Shown here: piece by piece, positions 58,493 to 64,000 of the stretch
Layout: each line of letters starts with the position of its first letter
Numbering within the stretch: the first letter of the stretch is position 1
Notes under the pieces: generated by a model
What the model was told of the DNA's origin: nothing
Database searches by the model: none
What the model saw: the letters and a program-made list of their open reading frames with translations, nothing else
Source: Tautonia sociabilis
GTDB taxonomy: Bacteria > Planctomycetota > Planctomycetia > Isosphaerales > Isosphaeraceae
Length of the DNA stretch: 64,000 nt
Reading direction: 5' to 3'
Assembly (NCBI RefSeq): GCF_003977685.1
Contig: NZ_RYZH01000001.1
Location: forward strand, 62,001-126,000
Program-made: the position numbers and the translations under genes

Positions 58493-60172
58493 TCAGGGGA
58501 GACTCGGCTTCCTCCGCCAGACTTCGATGACCCCGAACCGCTCGGCCGGCTCGTAGAGCCGTTCGACCGCGGAGGACAGAGCCGGGGAGACGAGGCCGGG
58601 CTCAGGCCCTTCGGCGGAGGGGGTCCAGAGGACGACGGAGTCGGGCTCCTCCTCGAGCTGGGCGATGAAATAGGAGTCGTCGAGCCCGACCTGACTCTTC
58701 CAGAGCAGGCCCGACTCGTTCCGGAAGACGGGACGATGGCCCGTGGCCCCAACGGCGGCGAGCTGGTAGCCCATCAGGTTGGCGACCGCGGTCGAGCGGG
58801 GGACCTCGTGCCGGAGGTGGTCCAGGGCTCGGCGATAGTCGTCCCAGGGGTAGAGGGCGGCGTCGTAGGGCGTGCCGTGATGGAGATACCCGGGAGGGGC
58901 CTCGGCCGGCCCCGAGGGAAGCGGGCCCCCGATCAGGGAGGAGAGGGCGGCGAGCGAGGCTCCTGGGTTGCAGAAGGTGGGCTTCGAGGGCACGGCGACG
59001 GCCAGCAGGGCGATCGCCGCGGCCAGGCGGAGGCGGCTCGATCGGATCGGCAGCGAGCAGACGATCGCCGAGAGCATCGCGAGCAGGACGGACCAGACGA
59101 CCCAGCGGGGCTGGTCCAGGTAGTCGTGCGACCGGGGGTGGAGCGGCTTGTACAGGAGCACGCAGGAGGCGGCAAGGAGCCAGGTGCGGGCCTCGCGTCG
59201 GATCGGCTCGCCGACTCCCCCGGCGAGCAGGGCCACCGCCGCGGGCACGGCAACCCAGCCGAGCGCGGAGAGCTGGCGGACGACCTCCCCGAGCATCCCG
59301 GCCGGCGTGGCCCGGCTGTAGTGGCTGCCGTAGGAGGCGAGTCGGAGGTTGCGGACCAGGTCGTCGAGCAGCCCCTGAGCGATCAGAGGGGAGAACGCCA
59401 GGGCGGTGGCGAGGGCCGCCGCGGTCGCCCACTCCAGCAGCGCGCGGAGACGTCGGCGGTGTTCCCCTCGGTCCTGATCCCCGGCCCCCTGGGCGACCGC
59501 GAGCAAGAGGGCCGGCACGAACAGGACGGCATGCGGCCGGAAGGCGAGGGCGGCGGCGGTCGCCAGCGCCGAGGCGATCCGGCCGGGTCGGCCGGGCCAG
59601 ACCGAGGGCGAGAGCAGGGCGAGGACCACGAACCAGATCGTCTGCCAGTCGCGCTGGGCGACCAGCGAGAAATTCAAGTTCGTGTAATGATTCAAGATCG
59701 ATGCCGCGCCGATCAGCCCCGGCCACCACCGGCCGAACCGGCGCCGGGACCAGAGGGCGAGCATCAGGCCGAGGCCGGCGACCATGGCGGCGTCGAGGGC
59801 GTAGATCGGCCAGGTGGAGCCGGCGCCGAGGGTGGCATCGAGTCCGTAGAAGAGGTAGATCGGCCCGGGGAAGGAATAGCCGAGGATGTCGCGGTAGGGC
59901 CGGATCCCCTGTGCCCAGCAGATGGCCGCGGCGGCGAAGGTGTCGAGATCGGGCCACCAGGGCCAGGTCAGATAGTGGGGGACCCAGCAGGCGAGCATGA
60001 GCAGGCAGAGCCCGGCGGTGGCGATCGGCACCAGGCGATCGGCAGCGAGGGCGGCGCAGCGGTCGAGGTCGGTGCGGGAGTCGGGGGAGGGGGGGGAATC
60101 GACACGGACCCCAGACTCGGCCGGAGAGGCCGGATCCGGGGCCCGTCCGTGGGATCGGGTGGGATGAGGCAT
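58493..60172 (-). CDS. GT-C-type multi-TM glycosyltransferase-like protein
   Basis: A 559-aa integral membrane protein with about 11-12 helices. The first loop carries WPWWPDLDTFAAAAICWAQG, an acidic motif in the position typical of GT-C glycosyltransferases using polyprenyl-phosphate sugars, then GYSFPGPIYLFYGLDA. The C-terminal 140 residues are hydrophilic (GTPYDAALYPWDDYRRALDHLR). The first 30 residues are disordered. Exported glycan or glycoprotein assembly is likely. Substrate unknown. It lies downstream of the sat-cysC gene but 70 bp apart. Confidence 0.82.
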   Translation of the reverse strand: MPHPTRSHGRAPDPASPAESGVRVDSPPSPDSRTDLDRCAALAADRLVPIATAGLCLLMLACWVPHYLTWPWWPDLDTFAAAAICWAQGIRPYRDILGYSFPGPIYLFYGLDATLGAGSTWPIYALDAAMVAGLGLMLALWSRRRFGRWWPGLIGAASILNHYTNLNFSLVAQRDWQTIWFVVLALLSPSVWPGRPGRIASALATAAALAFRPHAVLFVPALLLAVAQGAGDQDRGEHRRRLRALLEWATAAALATALAFSPLIAQGLLDDLVRNLRLASYGSHYSRATPAGMLGEVVRQLSALGWVAVPAAVALLAGGVGEPIRREARTWLLAASCVLLYKPLHPRSHDYLDQPRWVVWSVLLAMLSAIVCSLPIRSSRLRLAAAIALLAVAVPSKPTFCNPGASLAALSSLIGGPLPSGPAEAPPGYLHHGTPYDAALYPWDDYRRALDHLRHEVPRSTAVANLMGYQLAAVGATGHRPVFRNESGLLWKSQVGLDDSYFIAQLEEEPDSVVLWTPSAEGPEPGLVSPALSSAVERLYEPAERFGVIEVWRRKPSLP

Positions 60173-60244
60173 GTCGGACCCTCCGTGGTCCTCGTCGGCG
60201 TCCCTTCCTGTTTGCGGGGGTCCGGCCGCCGACCCGGGAGGGGA

Positions 60245-62065
60245 TCAGCGGTGGCCGTGAGGTTGAATGTACCCGAGTTCGAGCAATTTGTCGATGATCC
60301 GGTCGGCGCATTCGCTGACCGAGAGCTTGCTGGTGTCGAGGGTGACCTCGGGGTTGAGCGGGGCCTCGTACGGGTCGTCGACGCCGGTGAAGCCCATCCC
60401 CTTGCCTTCGGCGACGGCGTTGCGGGCCTTGGCGTAGAGCCCCTTGACGTCGCGCTGCTCGCAGACCTCGATCGGGGTGTCGCAGAAGACCTCGACGAAG
60501 TTCCCCTGGGACATCGCTCGGGCCTCGTCTCGGGTGCTCCGGTACGGGCTGATGACCGAGCAGAGGATCGTGCCGCCGTGCTTGGCGACCAGGCCGGCGA
60601 CGTAGCCGACGCGACGGATGTTGGTGTCCCGGTCCTCCTTGGAGAAGCCGAGCCCCTTGGAGAGGTGGGTGCGGATCTCGTCGCCGTCGAGCATCGAGGC
60701 GTTGCGGCCGTACTCGGCCAGCCGCTCGGTCAGGGCGTGGGCGATGGTGCTCTTGCCCGAGCCGGAGAGGCCGGTGAACCAGATCGTCAAGCCCTGGGCG
60801 AACTTCGGCGGGTTGGTCTCGCGGAGGATCTCGGCGACCTCGGGGCGGCTGAACCACTCGGGCAGGGGGATCCCTTTGGCGAGGTAGTCGTCGCGGACCT
60901 GGGTGCCGGAGATGTTGGCGGTCCGAGCGCCCTGGGGGACCTCGTCGACGGCGCAGTAGCGGTCCTCGTCGGGCAGGTAGACCATCAACTTGAAGTCAAC
61001 CATGCCCATGCCGATCTCGTCGCCGTACTTCTGCATGTACTCCTGGGCGTCATACGGCCCGTAGAAGGGCTTGCCCGAGGAGTCGTTGCCGGGGCCGGCG
61101 TGGTCCCGGCCGACGATCAGGTGGGTGCAGCCGAAGTTGCGGCGGATGATGGCGTGGAAGAGCGCCTCGCGAGGGCCGGCCATGCGCATGGCCAGCGGCA
61201 GGAGGCTGAGGACGGCGGTGTTGGGGTCGTAGTAGTCGTCGACCAGGGCTCGGTAGCAGCGGACCCGGGTGAAGTGGTCGACGTCTCCGGGCTTGGTCAC
61301 GCCGACGACCGGGTGGATCAGCAGGCCGCCGCCGACCTGAGCGGCGGCGCGCTTGGTCAGCTCCTCGTGGGCGCGGTGCAGGGGATTGCGGGTCTGGAAG
61401 GCGACGACCTTGGACCAGCCCTTCTCGGCGAAGACCTTGCGGAGCTCGGCGGGAGTCTGGCGGAGTTCGACGAAGTCGTAGTGCGGCGGGACGCGAATGA
61501 CCTCGAGCTTGCCGGAGGCGTAATGGCCGGGCAGCTTGGCCAGATAGGCGACGGAGGGGTGCTTGGCGTCGGTGGTGCCGTAAGCCCCCTTGGCCTCGGC
61601 CTCCTTGTCGCAGGCGAAGACCTCCTCGACGTGGAGGAAGGCCAGCAGGTTGCCGTAGACGTCTCGGAGGGCCAGCGGCTTCCCCTCGACGACCTGCGAG
61701 GGGTCGACCGGGAGGGTCACCGGGAGCGGCCAGAGCGTGCCGTCGGCCAGCCGCATCTCGGCGACCACTCGGTCGTAGTCGGCCTTGCCCATGAAGGTGG
61801 TCAGCGGGGAGAAGCCGCCGGTGGCGAGCAGCTCGAGGTCGCAGAGGCCCCGCTCGTCGAGGGTCAGGCTGGGATAATCCTTGGCGGTCGCCCGCATCTC
61901 GGCGGCTCGGGCGTCGTCGACGATCAGGTTGACCAGCGATCCGCCGTAGGGGGTGTTCGGACCGGCGACGGGGGTTGAGGCAGGAATCGTCAGGGTCTCC
62001 TTCGTTCGGGGTGGTGGCGGCGGTCGGTCGTTCGCACACGTTGTTGCGTATGATAACAGATACAA
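60245..62065 (-). CDS. Bifunctional sulfate adenylyltransferase/adenylylsulfate kinase
   Basis: A fused Sat-CysC protein that makes APS and then PAPS from sulfate and ATP. The Sat part (to about residue 420) has FSPLTTFMGKADYD, QTRNPLHRAHEEL (HxxH) and VGRDHAGPG. The CysC part (about 425-606) has the P-loop GLSGSGKSTIAHAL, SMLDGDEIRTHLSKGLG and EVFCDTPIEVCEQRDVKGLYAKAR. The start is uncertain: the TTG at 62065 lacks a ribosome-binding site, whereas AAGGAG lies nine bases before an ATT at 61987 that would give 581 aa. This is the entry step of sulfur assimilation. Confidence 0.94.
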   Translation of the reverse strand: MYLLSYATTCANDRPPPPPRTKETLTIPASTPVAGPNTPYGGSLVNLIVDDARAAEMRATAKDYPSLTLDERGLCDLELLATGGFSPLTTFMGKADYDRVVAEMRLADGTLWPLPVTLPVDPSQVVEGKPLALRDVYGNLLAFLHVEEVFACDKEAEAKGAYGTTDAKHPSVAYLAKLPGHYASGKLEVIRVPPHYDFVELRQTPAELRKVFAEKGWSKVVAFQTRNPLHRAHEELTKRAAAQVGGGLLIHPVVGVTKPGDVDHFTRVRCYRALVDDYYDPNTAVLSLLPLAMRMAGPREALFHAIIRRNFGCTHLIVGRDHAGPGNDSSGKPFYGPYDAQEYMQKYGDEIGMGMVDFKLMVYLPDEDRYCAVDEVPQGARTANISGTQVRDDYLAKGIPLPEWFSRPEVAEILRETNPPKFAQGLTIWFTGLSGSGKSTIAHALTERLAEYGRNASMLDGDEIRTHLSKGLGFSKEDRDTNIRRVGYVAGLVAKHGGTILCSVISPYRSTRDEARAMSQGNFVEVFCDTPIEVCEQRDVKGLYAKARNAVAEGKGMGFTGVDDPYEAPLNPEVTLDTSKLSVSECADRIIDKLLELGYIQPHGHR

Positions 62066-62116
62066 GCGAGCGGGGGCGACGCCGGATCCCGGCCGATGAC
62101 CAGAATCGACGGCCCC

Positions 62117-62527
62117 TCAGATCACCCAGTCTCGGGGAGCGGCCCGCTCCGTGAGGTCCGCCAGGCTGATGCGGTCAAGCACGGCCTGCTCGGCGCGGCG
62201 GACCTCCTCCCAGACCGACGTCAGGGCCCTCGCCTCGGGGTTCTGGGGCTCCCTCGGGTGCTCCTCGGGCCCGTCAATCGCCATCAGGACCTCGGCGATC
62301 GAGATCCGGTCCGGAGGACGGGTCAGGCGGTAGCCTCCCGAGGCCCCCCGGACGCTGGAGACGAGTCCCGCACCCTTCAGATAAAGCAGGATCTGCACGA
62401 GGTACCGTTCGGGGATCCCCTGCGCCTCGGAGATCTCCCGGATGCGCATCGGCGGCTCTTCTGGCCGGTGTCGGGCCAGGGCGAGCATGGCGAGGCAGGC
62501 GTATTCGGCCTTGGCGGAGCGCTTCAT
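62117..62527 (-). CDS. Rrf2-family transcriptional regulator
   Basis: A 136-aa winged-helix regulator with the Rrf2 pattern: AKAEYACLAMLALARH, IREISEAQGIPERYLVQILLYLKGAGLVSSVRGASGGYRL (recognition helix and wing), ISIAEVLMAIDG. The three-Cys iron-sulfur cluster site of IscR/NsrR members is absent, so it resembles CymR-type regulators of sulfur metabolism. It lies between the sat-cysC and cysH genes on the same strand and is probably their repressor (inference). Confidence 0.92.
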   Translation of the reverse strand: MKRSAKAEYACLAMLALARHRPEEPPMRIREISEAQGIPERYLVQILLYLKGAGLVSSVRGASGGYRLTRPPDRISIAEVLMAIDGPEEHPREPQNPEARALTSVWEEVRRAEQAVLDRISLADLTERAAPRDWVI

Positions 62528-62692
62528 GAGGGCGGAGGAGATCAGAGAGCAACCAACAACCGGCGGTGGGGAGGCGAAGGATCAGGTTGCGTTCGGGGCC
62601 GCCTCCTGAGGCGGCCTCCCCGATCCGGCGTGGCGGGCCGGGGAGGAGCCATGCCCTGATGCCGCCAGCCCGTCACGAACGGAAACGCCCCG

Positions 62693-63424
62693 TCAGAGCT
62701 GGCTGCTGTCGAGGGAGTGGAGGCCGCACTCGGTCTTGGCCTGGCCGGCCCATCGGCCGGCGCGTTCGTCGGTCTCCCCCTCGGCGACGGGCCGGGTGCA
62801 CGGCCAGCATCCGATCGAAGGATACCCCTGATCGTGCAGGGGATTGTACGGCACCTTGTTGGCGACGACGAACGCCCAGACGTCGCGTCGGGACCAGCGG
62901 AGCAGCGGGTTGACCTTCACCAGGTCGAACTTCCGGTCCCAGCCGACGAGGCTCGCCCGGGCCCGGTGCTCGGACTGGTCGGCCCGGATGGAGGAGATCC
63001 AGGCATCGTAGCCGACGACCGCCCGGCGCAGGGGGACGATCTTCCGCTCGAAGCAGCAGCGATCCGGATCGGTCGCGTAGACGGGCCCGCCGTTGCTCTC
63101 CTCGAACTGCTCGACCGTAGTGTCGGCCCGGACCAGCTCGACTTCGATGCCGTAGCGCTCGGCGATCCGGTCTCGGAGGGCCAGGGTCTCGGGGAACTGG
63201 TAGCCCGTGTCGAGGTTGAAGACGCGGACCTGCCGATCGGGGTCGACGTGCGAGAGCATGTGCAGGATCGCGCAGCCCTCCGGGCCGAAGGCGGTGGCCA
63301 TCGTCAGCCTCGGGCCGAACGTCTCGACCGACCAGCGCAGAATATCCCAGGCCGAGGCCCCGTCCAGACGACGGTTCGCCTCCTCCAGGTCAATCCTCGG
63401 CCCCGAAGCGGTCTCGACCGTCAT
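62693..63424 (-). CDS. cysH: Phosphoadenylyl/adenylyl-sulfate reductase
   Basis: A 243-aa thioredoxin-dependent reductase making sulfite. Start is the ATG at 63424 (GGAGGAG upstream), not 63466. It has TMATAFGPEGCAILHM, FNLDTGYQFPETL, and ISSIRADQSEHRARA. A DRCCFERK CC pair and GCWPCTRP CxxC form the [4Fe-4S] site typical of APS reductases, with the catalytic Cys in the C-terminal TECGLH. This cluster type usually accepts APS, or both APS and PAPS. That is notable because the genome also encodes a CysC domain. Confidence 0.94.
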   Translation of the reverse strand: MTVETASGPRIDLEEANRRLDGASAWDILRWSVETFGPRLTMATAFGPEGCAILHMLSHVDPDRQVRVFNLDTGYQFPETLALRDRIAERYGIEVELVRADTTVEQFEESNGGPVYATDPDRCCFERKIVPLRRAVVGYDAWISSIRADQSEHRARASLVGWDRKFDLVKVNPLLRWSRRDVWAFVVANKVPYNPLHDQGYPSIGCWPCTRPVAEGETDERAGRWAGQAKTECGLHSLDSSQL

Positions 63425-63472
63425 GGCTCCTCCCTCCCCGGCTCGTCGGATCGCGAATCGTCGCAATCTTAG

Positions 63473-63490
63473 CCATCATCGTGATGATGG
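63473..63490. promoter_or_regulatory. Inverted repeat upstream of cysH, candidate operator
   Basis: CCATCATC and GATGATGG separated by GT, 49 bp before the cysH start. Perfect 8-bp arms in a locally less GC-rich stretch make it a plausible Rrf2 or other regulator site. Confidence 0.5.
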
Positions 63491-63566
63491 TCAACCGGCC
63501 AGACCGGGGACAAGGGGGAAGGGCGGCCCCGACCGGGGGGGAGGATCGCCGGGGAGTCGAGGGGAG

Positions 63567-63594
63567 GGGGGCGAGGCGGTTCCGCCTCGCCCCC
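63567..63594 (-). terminator. Terminator hairpin of glyA
   Basis: A 13-bp GC stem (GGGGGCGAGGCGG with its complement) just past the glyA stop. The loop is only two bases, so the innermost pair opens. No T tract follows. Confidence 0.5.
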
Positions 63595-63605
63595 GGCGGG
63601 GAGGG

Positions 63606-64000
63606 TCAGGCGACGGCCGGGGAGGAGGCGTCGGCGGGGACGGGGTAGTCTCGGCTGAACTCGGCGATCTGGCCTCGGACGCGGGCGGCGAGGGGCGTGT
63701 CGTCGGGGGCGTCGAGGATGGTCACGATCCAGGAGGCGACCTGGCGGATGGCGTCCTCCTTCATCCCGCGGGTGGTCAGGGCGGGGGTGCCGAGGCGGAT
63801 GCCGCTGGGGTCCAGGGGCTTGCGGGGGTCGAAGGGGATCAGGTTCTTGTTGACCGTGATTCCGGCCCGGCCGAGGGCGGCCTCGGCGATCTTCCCGGTG
63901 AGGCCCTTGGTGGTGACGTCGACGAGGATCAGGTGGTTGTCGGTGCCTCCGGAGATGAGGCGGAAGCCGGCCCGGGTGAGTTCCTCGCCGAGGGTGCGGG
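63606..64000 (-). CDS. glyA: Serine hydroxymethyltransferase, C-terminal part (runs off the window)
   Basis: The minus strand from the window end reads LISGGTDNHLILVDV, LTGKIAEAALGRAGITVNKNL, DPSGIRLGTPALTTRGMKE and ends DYPVPADASSPAVA before TGA. This is the C-terminal third of serine hydroxymethyltransferase, which interconverts serine and glycine with tetrahydrofolate. The start and catalytic lysine lie beyond position 64000. Confidence 0.93.
   Translation of the reverse strand, partial: RTLGEELTRAGFRLISGGTDNHLILVDVTTKGLTGKIAEAALGRAGITVNKNLIPFDPRKPLDPSGIRLGTPALTTRGMKEDAIRQVASWIVTILDAPDDTPLAARVRGQIAEFSRDYPVPADASSPAVA

Noticed and set aside
62117..62527. IscR or NsrR assignment for the Rrf2 gene
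   Set aside because: The three conserved cluster cysteines are missing.

Overview
The window is very GC-rich chromosomal DNA that reads as a planctomycete, most likely of the Isosphaeraceae type. Supporting signs are a DUF1559 prepilin-like protein, a secreted Calx-beta protein with an LEPRxLL-like N-terminus (LERKALLAT), many small Gly/Pro-rich lipoproteins and BON proteins, a Ser/Thr kinase, and C-ending codons nearly everywhere. The genus cannot be fixed from this sequence alone. No phage, CRISPR array, complete IS element, rRNA or tRNA gene was recognised.

Layout. 0-3 kb: a periplasmic-binding-fold protein and a membrane histidine kinase. 3-5.3 kb (minus): an octaheme HAO-family cytochrome and an internally duplicated 8-TM protein whose start overlaps it inside a hexamer repeat. 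5.5-7.6 kb: a YyaL-type thioredoxin-domain protein. 7.7-11.2 kb (minus): a signalling operon (PAS kinase, Rcp1-like regulator, REC-kinase) followed by a possible 33-aa ORF. 11.4-19 kb: CtpA protease, VOC protein, TsaD, HAD hydrolase, and N-carbamoylputrescine amidase and agmatine deiminase flanking an acyl-CoA dehydrogenase. 19-22.6 kb (minus): sdhCAB. 23.7-24.2 kb (minus): RNase P RNA with a perfect 15-bp P1. 24.4-29.5 kb: YbaK-like protein, proline dehydrogenase/P5C dehydrogenase, acyltransferase.

29.5-35.7 kb is the most interesting stretch. A SAM-I riboswitch precedes a threonine-synthase-like PLP enzyme, a ThiS/MoaD-like sulfur carrier ending in Gly-Gly, a small membrane protein, an E1-like MoeB/ThiF enzyme and, past a 30-bp minisatellite and a four-helix-bundle gene, a SufS-like cysteine desulfurase. 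The arrangement suggests a sulfur-carrier-dependent route to homocysteine/methionine (inference). 35.7-43.6 kb: TPR protein, lipoprotein plus DUF1559 pair, BON protein, lipoprotein, CPBP protease and small membrane proteins. 43.8-47.4 kb: a 1202-aa secreted Calx-beta protein.

47.7-49.1 kb holds a one-polypeptide fusion of a typical 2-Cys peroxiredoxin to a Ser/Thr protein kinase, a candidate peroxide-sensing kinase. 49.2-51.2 kb: PhzF and an Ldh2-type dehydrogenase. 52.2-55 kb: a qNor-ScdA_N-cupin cassette with lower GC than its surroundings, likely acquired, for nitric oxide detoxification. 55.4-58.5 kb: small protein, alanine dehydrogenase, acidic protein, MtnA. 58.5-63.4 kb (minus): GT-C membrane protein and a sulfate-assimilation group (Sat-CysC, Rrf2 regulator, CysH). 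The window ends in the 3' part of glyA. Sulfur assimilation, sulfur transfer, SAM-controlled synthesis and methionine salvage (mtnA) therefore all occur in one 34-kb region.
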